64,000 bases of DNA from JAMXLG01 sp963765935 (GTDB lineage Bacteria; Vulcanimicrobiota; Vulcanimicrobiia; Vulcanimicrobiales; Vulcanimicrobiaceae): contig CAVXXX010000001.1 of the NCBI GenBank assembly GCA_963765935.1, forward strand, positions 310,001-374,000, read 5' to 3'. The position numbers were made by a program, and so were the translations under genes. Below the pieces are notes generated by a model. That model made no database searches, was not told the origin of the DNA, and worked only from the letters and a program-made list of their open reading frames with translations. Shown one piece after another: positions 43,670 through 51,859 of the stretch (the first letter of the stretch is position 1; every line of letters begins with the position of its first letter).

Positions 43670-44514
43670 ATATCTCGACGCTGAAACGAACCGATTCCAG
43701 CGCCTAACACGATTGCGAACCAGAAGACACACCAGACAAAGAACGGCATCGGCGGCGGAGCTGACGGGACGAGCGGATTTATTTCGTTCGCAGGCATCGT
43801 TGCGCGAACGATGGCCGGCTGCATCGAAAACGATGCGGCACGCCACAAACCGTCGCTCGGCATGATGAGGCTAATCACCGTTGTCGCGCTTCGGATGGCC
43901 GCGTTGTGAAACACGGCCGCGAACGTTCCCACGATGCCCGCGATCCATGCGATACCGAAGAGCACAACCGTCACAAAGCCGGCCGCGATCGCGGAGAGGC
44001 GCACGCTGATTGCCATCGTCAACGTAAGTATCACCAAGCTCTGCGCAACAAGCAACGCAACGGTCTGTACCGGATGCGGCGGAAGATAGTCCGTCATCCA
44101 ATGCACGGCCAAAAATTCGAGCGCTCCGATCGCACATCCATAGACCGCTACTAACACCGCGTTACCAAGCCACTTCCCGACCAATATCTCGGCGCGCCGG
44201 AACGGTCGCGGGACGATCGCGAGCAGCGTGCCGTTCTCGATCTCGGCTCCCGTCGAAAGCGCACCAAGGAACGCCGCCGCGAGCGCAAGGACGAAGCTAA
44301 ACATAAACGCCATCATGATTTCGAGCACGCTCGTAGCGATCAGCACGTCTTGATGCGCGATGCGCCTTCCGCTTGCCTCATGCATCGTTGCAAGAGCGTG
44401 AAATCCAAGCGCGGTCAGCGCGACGAGTACGACCGTGGCGATCGCCGCCATGAGAACCAACCGGCGGCGTGACGCTTCACGAAGTGTGAGTGAGGCGATC
44501 AGCAGCACGTTCAT
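43666..44514 (-). CDS. ABC-2 type transporter permease
   Basis: A 282-aa membrane protein with six predicted segments, typical of single-gene ABC-2 permeases. It opens MNVLLIASLTLREASRRRLV and contains the exporter-type motif GTLLAIVPRPFRRAEILVGKW, followed by a long hydrophobic centre (LVILTLTMAISVRLSAIAAG). It ends QRRDI. The ATG at 44514 lies inside the end of the ATPase gene (38-nt overlap), so the two are coupled. With the ATPase and sigma/anti-sigma pair it forms one operon. The exported substrate is unknown. Confidence 0.88.
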   Translation of the reverse strand: MNVLLIASLTLREASRRRLVLMAAIATVVLVALTALGFHALATMHEASGRRIAHQDVLIATSVLEIMMAFMFSFVLALAAAFLGALSTGAEIENGTLLAIVPRPFRRAEILVGKWLGNAVLVAVYGCAIGALEFLAVHWMTDYLPPHPVQTVALLVAQSLVILTLTMAISVRLSAIAAGFVTVVLFGIAWIAGIVGTFAAVFHNAAIRSATTVISLIMPSDGLWRAASFSMQPAIVRATMPANEINPLVPSAPPPMPFFVWCVFWFAIVLGAGIGSFQRRDI

Positions 44515-45370
44515 GGTTGTTGTTGCTCCGTACGATTTCGAGAAAGCGCTCTTCGAGGGTTTGGCGAACCGGCACGACCGACACGATCTGCGCGCCGCGC
44601 TCCGCATACGACGCCACAATAGCAGGGATCTGCGCGGTCGTCACATCCTCGATCAATGCCGCCGTTCCGTTCGCGAATGCAATCCGCACGGCAGGCCGTC
44701 CGAGAAGATCGTCCAGCGAACCGAGCGCGCGAATCGTGCCCTCGCTGATGATCGCGGCCGAATCGCAGACCGATTCCACTTCGGTCAGCAAATGCGAATT
44801 CAAAAAGACCGTCGTGCCCCGCTCTTTCAACTCGGAGAGCAACGCGCGCACCTCCGCGCGCCCCACCGGATCGAGGGCAGACGTCGGCTCGTCGAGGATC
44901 ACCAATTCCGGCGAACCGATCAACGCAACCGCGAGCCCAAGCCGCTGCTGCATACCTTTCGAAAACGCACCAATGCGATCGTTTCCCCGCGCAGCTAACC
45001 CAACGCGTGTCAACGCGTCGTCGATCTCCGCAACGCGTTTTCGACGCTCGATACGAAGCACCGCGGCATGCCATGCCAAAATCTCTCGTGCACTCAGCCA
45101 CTCTTGATAGCGAAAGAGTTCCGGCAGATATCCGATCTTACGGCGGGCTTCGAGCGAACCCAAGGGCCGCTCGAGGATTGCGCCGTCGCCCGATGACGGG
45201 CGCACGAGACCGAGGATCATCTTTACAACCGTCGTCTTCCCGGCGCCGTTTGGTCCGAGAAAACCGAAGACCTCACCGCGCGCGACGCGAACGGTGAGAT
45301 TTGTAACGGCCGCGCGCTCTCCGTAGCGTTTCGTGAGATCGCGCGTCTCGATAGCGTATGACTGCCTCAC
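44477..45370 (-). CDS. ABC transporter ATP-binding protein
   Basis: A 297-aa ATPase for the ABC-2 permease encoded next. From the GTG at 45370 the motifs are Walker A at 39-47 (GPNGAGKTT), the signature FSKGMQQRLGLA, Walker B LVILDEPTSALD and the switch His in VFLNSHLLTEVE. The C-terminal 75 residues are a small extra domain common in exporters for drugs, lipids or antibiotics. The GTG overlaps the TGA stop of the anti-sigma gene (GTGA); an open frame further upstream is ignored for that reason. Confidence 0.93.
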   Translation of the reverse strand: MRQSYAIETRDLTKRYGERAAVTNLTVRVARGEVFGFLGPNGAGKTTVVKMILGLVRPSSGDGAILERPLGSLEARRKIGYLPELFRYQEWLSAREILAWHAAVLRIERRKRVAEIDDALTRVGLAARGNDRIGAFSKGMQQRLGLAVALIGSPELVILDEPTSALDPVGRAEVRALLSELKERGTTVFLNSHLLTEVESVCDSAAIISEGTIRALGSLDDLLGRPAVRIAFANGTAALIEDVTTAQIPAIVASYAERGAQIVSVVPVRQTLEERFLEIVRSNNNHERAADRLTHTS

Positions 45371-46515
45371 GGTGTCATTGAATTCGCGACCTTCGTCATT
45401 TCGTCTGCCGAGTAGCCGCCGGCAACCCAGTAGAATTTGCCGCGCGACACCCACAGAATGACGCTCCCAACGCCGGTATTATCGCCGATCAGCAGACCGC
45501 GCGCACCGTGAACGGTTAGCGGCTGCGCGGTGGTCTTATCGATCGCAACCGGAATGGGCAGCGTCGAAGCGGGATCGCGAATCGCGCGGATTTGCGTCTT
45601 TACGTCCTGCGGAACGTTCGGCAGCGAAAGCAGATACGACTCGATCGTGTCCGCGCTCAACGATGTTGAACGGGCGGCGGGAACGGGCCCCTCCGCGACG
45701 AGCACCGCATCTCGCGGAAACCCACGATCGTGCATCGGACGTTTCCCGTGCAGCGTTTCCAGCTGCATGCCGTACGACTGCACGACGAACGGTCCCACTT
45801 CTGCCGTCAGCGTCGCGCCGTCGAGACCGGGGGGCGGCGCCGGCAACGTGAGGTGTTTGTGCGCCGCGCTTGCTCGTGCTTTGCGCTCGTCGAATGTGAA
45901 GCGCACCACATGCCGCGGCTCAACCCGAAAGTCGGTGGTGTGCGGCACGGTAGCCGGAAGATATGACGGATGCGAGACGATTTGCTGCGCGAACCGCGCT
46001 GCGGCCGCAAGCGAGGTGAAGCGCTGCGCCGAGCCGTTTCCGCTTTCACGCACCGTTCCTAGTTCGTTCAATTCGGGAACCGTGTGTAATTGTTCGAGAT
46101 CCGCATGCGTCACCGAAATCGGCGTCACGTCGCGCGGTTCGAAGATCGTCAACAAACTTTGGGCGTATGCGCGGAACGGCGCATATGAGAAGAGCAGCGC
46201 AATGACGAGCGCGGCCGCAACACCGGTGAACGACCGCCAGGCATCGACCCGCGACCGCGACATACGTGTCTGTGCGGACACATCGTCTCCGGGACGTTGC
46301 GCGCGCCGGAGAATCGCCGCGCGCACTGCTGCCGTGTCCACGGGCTCTTCTGCATCGTTCAACACCTGCGCCGCCGATCGCGCATTCCTGCGACTTTCAT
46401 CGAACGCTTGCCGGCAACGCAAGCACTGCACGAGATGCTGCTTCTCGTATGACAGCAACGCATCCGGTTCGTCGACATAGCGGCGAAGAACGGCATCATT
46501 CAGGTGACGCAACAT
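45367..46515 (-). CDS. Membrane anti-sigma factor with zinc-binding N-terminus
   Basis: A 382-aa single-pass protein. The N-terminus carries H-L-V-Q-C-L-R-C (H-x3-C-x2-C), the zinc anti-sigma (ZAS) motif. A membrane segment lies at about 95-115 (FTGVAAALVIALLFSYAPFR). The extracytoplasmic part of about 260 residues (PSYLPATVPHTTDFRVEPRH; LTVHGARGLLIGDNTGVGSV) resembles DUF4367-like sensor domains of sporulation and cell-wall anti-sigma proteins. It overlaps the sigma gene by 20 nt and the ATPase gene by 4 nt. It would hold the sigma factor until an envelope signal arrives, then switch on this transporter operon. Confidence 0.82.
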   Translation of the reverse strand: MLRHLNDAVLRRYVDEPDALLSYEKQHLVQCLRCRQAFDESRRNARSAAQVLNDAEEPVDTAAVRAAILRRAQRPGDDVSAQTRMSRSRVDAWRSFTGVAAALVIALLFSYAPFRAYAQSLLTIFEPRDVTPISVTHADLEQLHTVPELNELGTVRESGNGSAQRFTSLAAAARFAQQIVSHPSYLPATVPHTTDFRVEPRHVVRFTFDERKARASAAHKHLTLPAPPPGLDGATLTAEVGPFVVQSYGMQLETLHGKRPMHDRGFPRDAVLVAEGPVPAARSTSLSADTIESYLLSLPNVPQDVKTQIRAIRDPASTLPIPVAIDKTTAQPLTVHGARGLLIGDNTGVGSVILWVSRGKFYWVAGGYSADEMTKVANSMTP

Positions 46516-46999
46516 GGCTCAGTTCCTTTTTTATTGCAGCTTCAGCGCGCATCAACAAGACTCCGACGCGTTCGACCGGCATGTCGAGCATCGCGGCAAT
46601 TTCCTTATACGAAAAGCCGCTGTGCCGTAACGATAACGCGGCGGCATAGGCCGGCTTTAATTTGCTTAACGCTCGCCGGACAAGTTCGCGCGTTTCGCGC
46701 CGCTCGAGAAGCTCGGCCGGCGGCGGCGGAGCATCGGCGGGTTCAATTCGCCGTTCGCGTTCGCGCCGGCGATTATTCCGCTTTAGAAAATCGAGCGCAC
46801 GGTGAAGGGCGGTGCGGTACAGCCAGTTCCTGGCATGGAGCGGGTTCTGCGGGCCCCCACGGTACAACGCCGCAAAGGCCTCTTGGGCGATATCTTCTGC
46901 CGCCGCCGGGCCGGCGATTCGCCGCGCAAACGACAGCACACCGACATATTCCTCGACGAAGAGGGAATCAAAGAGTCCGCGTTCGATCCGCATTTGCAT
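46496..46999 (-). CDS. ECF RNA polymerase sigma factor
   Basis: A 167-aa group 4 sigma factor with region 2 (residues about 15-80: GPAAAEDIAQEAFAALY; NWLYRTALHRALDFLKR) and region 4 (about 110-160: LSKLKPAYAAALSLRHSGFS, YKEIAAMLDMPVERVGVLLM). It is first in an operon with its anti-sigma factor, an ABC ATPase and a permease. The proteins probably form an envelope-stress circuit with autoregulation, but no promoter motif for self-recognition was identified. The start is divergent from the NiCoT gene, separated by about 70 bp. Confidence 0.93.
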   Translation of the reverse strand: MQMRIERGLFDSLFVEEYVGVLSFARRIAGPAAAEDIAQEAFAALYRGGPQNPLHARNWLYRTALHRALDFLKRNNRRRERERRIEPADAPPPPAELLERRETRELVRRALSKLKPAYAAALSLRHSGFSYKEIAAMLDMPVERVGVLLMRAEAAIKKELSHVASPE

Positions 47000-47032
47000 T
47001 CTATCCGTACTACGCCAAGCCGTGCCGGTTTA

Positions 47033-47061
47033 TTACATCCATCCAAATCGTCTGGTACAAT
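47033..47061 (+). promoter_or_regulatory. Possible promoter of the nickel/cobalt transporter gene
   Basis: TTACAT (47033-47038) and TACAAT (47056-47061) are spaced 17 bp and lie just before the ribosome site GGGGGAA. No NikR palindrome or B12 riboswitch was recognised in this 70-bp gap. Confidence 0.45.
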
Positions 47062-47072
47062 CCGGGGGAAGC

Positions 47073-47858
47073 ATGATCGTATCGACCGCCTTTACCGTCT
47101 ACGCACTGGGCTTGCGCCACGGCGCCGACCCCGATCACCTCGCGGCCATCGATACGATGACGCGCAACTCTATCGGACGCGCACCACTTCTTTCGCGTTT
47201 CATCGGCGCACTCTTTGCCGGTGGACACACGATCATGGTCCTCGCGATTGCAACGCTTGTGGGATTCATCGGGACGCGCTTCGCCGTGCATGGCGCCGCA
47301 CTGGAACGAGCCGGGACGTGGCTATCGATTGTGGTGCTGCTCGCGCTTGCCGCATTGAATGTGCGGCAGTTGCAACTTGGACAAAACGATCGCGTCGCCG
47401 GCTTAAAAACGCGTTTGCTTCCCGCGCCCTTGCAACGCGCAACATCGCCGTTCGCCGCGGTTCCGGTTGGATTACTCTTCGGCTTCGGCTTTGAAACGTC
47501 GAGCCAGGTCGCGACATATGCGCTCGCGTTCAGTGTCGATGCCGGGATCACTGGGGCAATCCTCATCGGTGCGATGTTCTGCGCGGGGATGATCTGCACC
47601 GACACCCTCGATTCGCTCTTGATTCATCGGATGGTGTCGTACCGTTCCGGCTTTCTTCCGCGTGTGATGCGTGTGTGGGTTTGGTCAGTTACCCTCTTCG
47701 CTGTCGCGGTTGCCGCGTACGAACTCGCGCAAGTGCTCGGCTGGAAAGCGCCGTTGCCGGATATTGCAGTCAGCATTATCCTCGTGGCCGCATTGCTGGC
47801 GGTATTCGCATGGGTCTTCTTCGCCACACGTACGGTTCGCGGGTTCGTGAATTCGTAA
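47073..47858 (+). CDS. NiCoT family nickel/cobalt transporter
   Basis: A 261-aa inner-membrane transporter. The ATG at 47073 has GGGGGAAG directly upstream; a longer open frame runs through the sigma gene and is rejected. The NiCoT signature R-H-G-A-D-P-D-H-L-A-A-I-D lies at 15-27, in the place of the usual R-H-A-x-D-A-D-H-I. A second signature region is LLFGFGFETSSQVATYALAF. About seven or eight membrane segments are seen. It imports Ni(II) or Co(II) for metalloenzymes such as urease, hydrogenase or B12. No such enzyme gene is in the window. Confidence 0.88.
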   Translation: MIVSTAFTVYALGLRHGADPDHLAAIDTMTRNSIGRAPLLSRFIGALFAGGHTIMVLAIATLVGFIGTRFAVHGAALERAGTWLSIVVLLALAALNVRQLQLGQNDRVAGLKTRLLPAPLQRATSPFAAVPVGLLFGFGFETSSQVATYALAFSVDAGITGAILIGAMFCAGMICTDTLDSLLIHRMVSYRSGFLPRVMRVWVWSVTLFAVAVAAYELAQVLGWKAPLPDIAVSIILVAALLAVFAWVFFATRTVRGFVNS

Positions 47859-47862
47859 GCTA

Positions 47863-48921
47863 CTAGTGGAGCGGGGCAGGCTTCCCGATAAAATTTCCCT
47901 GAACGTATGTTGCGCCGTTCGCAGCCGCCCACGAAAGTTCGGCTTGCGTTTCGACGCCCTCAACGACTGTCGTTAAACCCAGGATGCGCGACGCTTCGAT
48001 CAACCGGTTTACGATTAATGCGCGATACGGATCGCTATTGATGGCGCGAACGAGATCGCGGTCGAACTTGATCATGTTCGGCCGAAGCTCCGACAATACC
48101 GTCAGCGACGCGTAACCGGAACCAAGATCATCGAGCGCGACAAGAAAGCCATGCTTGCGGCATGCAAGCATGAACGCACGCAGGTGCTCGCGGTCGTGCT
48201 GCTCGGTCTCGACTACTTCCAGAACCACGTTTGCCGGCTCGAGTCCCAGTTCTCGCGAATAAGCCGCAGCTTCTCCAACACGCGTATACGGATCGTGCAT
48301 GTGCGCCGGCGAGCAATTGATAAAGATCGTTTCCTTGACGTTATTTTTGGCGGCGGTTGCAAGCGCCGTCTGCATCGCGAGCGCATCCAACTGCGACATC
48401 AGATGCGAGCTCTTGGCAATGGCGAACATGCGCTGGGTATCCACGACCTCGCCGTCGCGGTGCGCGCGCACGAGGACTTCGTAACCATAGACCGCTTCCG
48501 TCTCCTTAGAACCGACGATCGGCTGAAACACCGACGTGAATTCCTGGCGTCGCAGCAGATCGATCAGCCAGTTCGCGGATAGGCGATTGCACAAACATTC
48601 GATCGAGAGCGCCGAAAGTTTGTCCAAAGAATCAATTGCAGCGCCCGAAGGGCGCAACACAGCAAGTGTGTCCGCGCGCTCCGGCGGCGTCGAAATGTCG
48701 ACGATGGCATGCAATGCCGCGAGCGGATCGACGCCGGGCATAAGGATCAGATACGGATTATCGGTATACGACCAAATTTTGTAACGAGCATCGCTTAAAT
48801 GCTCGCGCGCCCGCTCGGCGGAGCGCAGCGTCGGAAAGCGGATGTATAAATCCCCGGCGCTGATGCGCAGCTCGGGTAATGGCGGAACATCGGACCACAG
48901 GTCCCCGACGCGCACCCTCAT
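47863..48921 (-). CDS. EAL-domain cyclic-di-GMP phosphodiesterase
   Basis: A 352-aa cytoplasmic protein. Residues 1 to about 115 form a small domain I do not recognise (YIRFPTLRSAERAREHLSDA). Residues about 120-350 are an EAL domain with the opening motif E-V-L in place of E-A-L. The metal and catalytic residues appear complete: ETIFINCSPAHM (Asn), VVLEVVETE (Glu), VALDDLGSGYASL (Asp-Asp), MIKFDRDLV (Lys) and TVVEGVETQAEL (Glu), then YVQGNFIGKPAP. It should therefore hydrolyse c-di-GMP to pGpG. It is convergent with the NiCoT gene, 5 bp apart. Confidence 0.9.
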   Translation of the reverse strand: MRVRVGDLWSDVPPLPELRISAGDLYIRFPTLRSAERAREHLSDARYKIWSYTDNPYLILMPGVDPLAALHAIVDISTPPERADTLAVLRPSGAAIDSLDKLSALSIECLCNRLSANWLIDLLRRQEFTSVFQPIVGSKETEAVYGYEVLVRAHRDGEVVDTQRMFAIAKSSHLMSQLDALAMQTALATAAKNNVKETIFINCSPAHMHDPYTRVGEAAAYSRELGLEPANVVLEVVETEQHDREHLRAFMLACRKHGFLVALDDLGSGYASLTVLSELRPNMIKFDRDLVRAINSDPYRALIVNRLIEASRILGLTTVVEGVETQAELSWAAANGATYVQGNFIGKPAPLH

Positions 48922-48981
48922 CGAAAGAGTATATAGCCGTGACGATGATAACCCAGCCAGGCGCTTGCCATGCTACCAGGG

Positions 48982-50688
48982 CTACAGCGAAAATACGTAC
49001 AGTGTTCCGCCGAGCGGAATGCCCTTGAACATCGGAGCGACTTGTTTCCCGCCCCAATACGGCGCAACTCCGCCGTATCCCGACTGCACGGCGATGTACT
49101 GCTTACCGTCAACCACGTAGCTCATCGGTTGGCCGACGAATCCCGAACGCGCGTGAAACGTCCACACGACCTTGCCGGTCTTTGTATCGAACGCTTGGAA
49201 TTTTTCATCGGGTGTTCCGCTGAACACCAAGCCGCCGTTGGTCGAGAGCGTGCCGTCCGTCCATGGCAACGGCGTTTGATGGCGCCATACCCGCTTGCCG
49301 GTCGATAAGTCGAAGGCTTGAATCGCGCCCAGGTTCTTGTTTCCAGGCTCGGGCATGACCTTAAATCCTTCGTTCGTTTGGAATGCACCGGCGTTGAATG
49401 CCTTCGGCGGCTTCAGACCGGAAAGATACATGCACGTTTGCATACCGGGCGTTACGGCGTAGTGCAGTTGCGGATCGTACGTAAACGACCACCAGTTATC
49501 TGCCCCGAAGAACGCGGGACACGTAAAAATTTGCTGACCGATGCGCGGCTTCAATTGGTCATCCACGATCCCCATGCGCCGCTTGCGATCGTATCCCAAC
49601 ACGGATGTAACCTTTACATACGGCGTCATATAGATCAGGTCGCCGTCGGTGCGATCGAGAACGTAGAGCCAGCCGTTGCGCGCAAACTGGTAGATGATCT
49701 TGCGCATCTGCCCTTTGACCGCAAGATCGGCCTGCACCCACGTCGCGGTTGCATCGTAATCCCACGGATCGTTAGGCGTTTCTTGAAAGTACCACTTGAG
49801 TTTTCCGGTATCCGGGTCGAGCGCGACCACCGAATCCGAGTACAGATTCTGTCCGGGATGCTGCACCCACAGCCACGGCGACGGATTTCCGGTGCCCCAA
49901 AAGACGGTATTCGTCTCTGGATCGTAGCTGCCGGTCATCCACGGGTCGGCACCGCCGTGTTCGTAGGTGTTATTCGGCCATGTATTTCCGCCCGGATCGT
50001 GCGGCGACGGCACGGTGTAGAAGCGCCATACTTCATGCCCGTCTCTCGCGTCCAGCGCAAAGATCACGCCACGCGAACCGTACTCGCCACCGCCTGCGCC
50101 AATGATAACTTTTCCGTTCACGGCAAGCGGTGCGGACGTCATCGCGTATCCCACGCCGGGCGGCTCCTTCGTGACATTCCAGACTTCTTTGCCGGTGCGC
50201 GCATCGAGCGCGATCACGTGATTGTCGAGCGTACCGAGATAGACGTTCTCGCCGTACATCGCAACGCCGCGATTATCTAAGTCGCAACAAACCGTCCGCA
50301 GCGTAACCTTCGGGATATCGGGCGCATGATCGTACTCCCACAATTTTTCACCGGTAACGGCGTCAAGCGCGTACACGTTGTCCATCGGTGTGGTTACGAT
50401 CATGATGCGGCCGTTGACCATCGGCGGCGACTCATAGCCGATCGGAATCGAGACGCTGTGCGTGAAGACGACGCGAAGCTTTCCGACGTTGGATCCGTTG
50501 ATTTGATCGTACGGCGCATGTCCTTCGGCGTTGTACGTGCGCAAGTACATCAACCATCCGGGATCCTTATCAGCGTTGCGTAGCCGTGCATCCGTTACGG
50601 CCTGCCACGATGAAGCCGACGCGTTGCTGCATGCACTGATGAGCACGGCTGCGGCAATCGCGAAAGCGAAGCGGAGGTAACTGATCAC
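48982..50688 (-). CDS. PQQ-dependent alcohol dehydrogenase, probably lanthanide type
   Basis: A 568-aa periplasmic quinoprotein with a lipoprotein-like leader (AIAAAVLISACSNASA) and an eight-bladed propeller of PQQ repeats (AVTGEKLWEYD, DARTGKEVWNV, DTGKLKWYF). The vicinal Cys-Cys disulfide that stacks on PQQ is in LRTVCCDLDNRG. The catalytic Asp lies in NDPWDYDATATW. The second Asp, two residues on (D-Y-D), is the lanthanide ligand in XoxF/PedH enzymes, while calcium enzymes have Ala or Ser there. No haem motif is present, so electrons go to the mono-haem cytochrome c encoded just upstream in the operon (GTGA overlap). The alcohol is unknown. Confidence 0.88.
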   Translation of the reverse strand: MISYLRFAFAIAAAVLISACSNASASSWQAVTDARLRNADKDPGWLMYLRTYNAEGHAPYDQINGSNVGKLRVVFTHSVSIPIGYESPPMVNGRIMIVTTPMDNVYALDAVTGEKLWEYDHAPDIPKVTLRTVCCDLDNRGVAMYGENVYLGTLDNHVIALDARTGKEVWNVTKEPPGVGYAMTSAPLAVNGKVIIGAGGGEYGSRGVIFALDARDGHEVWRFYTVPSPHDPGGNTWPNNTYEHGGADPWMTGSYDPETNTVFWGTGNPSPWLWVQHPGQNLYSDSVVALDPDTGKLKWYFQETPNDPWDYDATATWVQADLAVKGQMRKIIYQFARNGWLYVLDRTDGDLIYMTPYVKVTSVLGYDRKRRMGIVDDQLKPRIGQQIFTCPAFFGADNWWSFTYDPQLHYAVTPGMQTCMYLSGLKPPKAFNAGAFQTNEGFKVMPEPGNKNLGAIQAFDLSTGKRVWRHQTPLPWTDGTLSTNGGLVFSGTPDEKFQAFDTKTGKVVWTFHARSGFVGQPMSYVVDGKQYIAVQSGYGGVAPYWGGKQVAPMFKGIPLGGTLYVFSL

Positions 50689-51170
50689 GGCTGGTTCGCT
50701 CCCAACAAAGCGCCTGAATCCATCAGCGTCTTATCCGTGAGCGCTGAGCTCCCCGCCGCATGACCGTGCGACTTGAGCAAAAACGCCATGATGTTGATGT
50801 ACTCATCTTTTCGGAGCGCGTTCGCATCGCCGGCCGGCATGTGCTGCTGCATGTACGAGTAGACGTAGTAGACCGGCTGCCACTGAACGTTGCCGGTTTC
50901 CAGGAGCAACGCGGGCGCCCAATTTCCCTCGCCGGCGGCGCCGTGGCATTCAGCGCAATGCTCGTAAAAGAGCGTCTGTCCCATACGTGCCTGCGCGTCG
51001 GTATATGATGGAACCGTCGAACTCGGCGGCGGCGTCACGGTCGTTCCCTTCGGTGTCTTCGGCGGCGTGACGAGGATCGGTGGTTCGGTCGGCGCCGGAG
51101 CGGTTCCGGCGCCGAGGAGCGCGATGCAGAGCGCACCACTCATCGCAAGAGCGACCGCGCCGAAGTTCAT
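50685..51170 (-). CDS. Exported mono-haem cytochrome c
   Basis: A 161-aa exported cytochrome c. A signal peptide or anchor (ALAMSGALCIALLGAG) is followed by a Pro/Thr-rich linker (about 25-60), then a class I cytochrome c fold. The haem site is YEHCAECHGAAGEG and the axial Met is probably in QQHMPAGDANAL. It overlaps both neighbours by 4 nt (ATGA and GTGA). Position between the bc/aa3 genes and the PQQ dehydrogenase suggests it accepts electrons from both and donates to the oxidase. It would take the place of the diheme QcrC, which this locus lacks. Confidence 0.9.
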   Translation of the reverse strand: MNFGAVALAMSGALCIALLGAGTAPAPTEPPILVTPPKTPKGTTVTPPPSSTVPSYTDAQARMGQTLFYEHCAECHGAAGEGNWAPALLLETGNVQWQPVYYVYSYMQQHMPAGDANALRKDEYINIMAFLLKSHGHAAGSSALTDKTLMDSGALLGANQP

Positions 51171-51859
51171 GAGAGTCCTCCAGGCACTGCATCGCCGCCC
51201 GCGTTTTCACGCGCAGCCCATACGCCGAGCGTTGCAAGAAACGCAACAAAGAGGATCAGACCACCGCCGATCCACATCACTGCGGCTGCGTTGCTTTGGT
51301 CGGCAAGCGCCGCGGCCGTCGCGCTAACCGCTGCGTAGTGGCTGTAGAGGACGCGGTGTGCGCTCGCAAGCGCAAGCGCGAGGAGCGCACCTTGCGGCAG
51401 CGCAACGAAAAGATAGAGTAATCGCACCGGATACGGAAGCGGACGCAACGGCTGTGGTGCGAGAACCGGAAGCCAAAACAAGACACCGGCAGTTAAAAAC
51501 AATGCATGTTCGGCAACGTGAGCCCACGTCCGCTCCAGCGCAAGTTCGTAGAGTCCCGAGAAGTGCGCCACCCACATCGCCGCGACGAAAACGCTGAGCG
51601 TCAGAGCGGGATGCGCGGCGACGTGCGTCCAGCGCGTCGCCCGAACCGTTCTCGCGACGATCGCTTTCGGCGCGAGCGACGAAAACAATTGAAACGGACG
51701 CCCCGCGACGATACAGAACGACACGCCAAAGAGCAGCACCAGATGCTGCGCCATGTGCCAGCCGAACGAGCTATCGGCCCGCGCATCGATCGCCGGCGAG
51801 AGCGCGAGCGCGAGCATCCCGAGCGCGGCAATCCAAGACGCGAGCGACGCGATGCTCAC
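51167..51859 (-). CDS. ctaG: Cytochrome c oxidase assembly protein, CtaG (caa3_CtaG) type
   Basis: A 230-aa membrane protein with six or seven segments. The conserved histidine-containing motifs of the caa3_CtaG family are present: FGWHMAQHLVLLFGVSFCI near the start, AMWVAHFSGLYELALERTWA in the middle, WAHVAEHALFLTAGVLFWLP and HRVLYSHYAA. CtaG delivers copper to the oxidase. It overlaps cytochrome b upstream (GTGA) and cytochrome c downstream (ATGA). Confidence 0.88.
   Translation of the reverse strand: MSIASLASWIAALGMLALALSPAIDARADSSFGWHMAQHLVLLFGVSFCIVAGRPFQLFSSLAPKAIVARTVRATRWTHVAAHPALTLSVFVAAMWVAHFSGLYELALERTWAHVAEHALFLTAGVLFWLPVLAPQPLRPLPYPVRLLYLFVALPQGALLALALASAHRVLYSHYAAVSATAAALADQSNAAAVMWIGGGLILFVAFLATLGVWAARENAGGDAVPGGLS

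Noticed and set aside
45530..46480. A 316-codon + strand frame
   Set aside because: Antisense to the anti-sigma gene, Ser/Arg/Thr-rich with many Cys, no domain pattern.
47000..47072. Cobalamin or nickel riboswitch before the NiCoT gene
   Set aside because: The gap is about 70 bp, too short for a cobalamin riboswitch, and no B12-box or NiCo motif was recognised.
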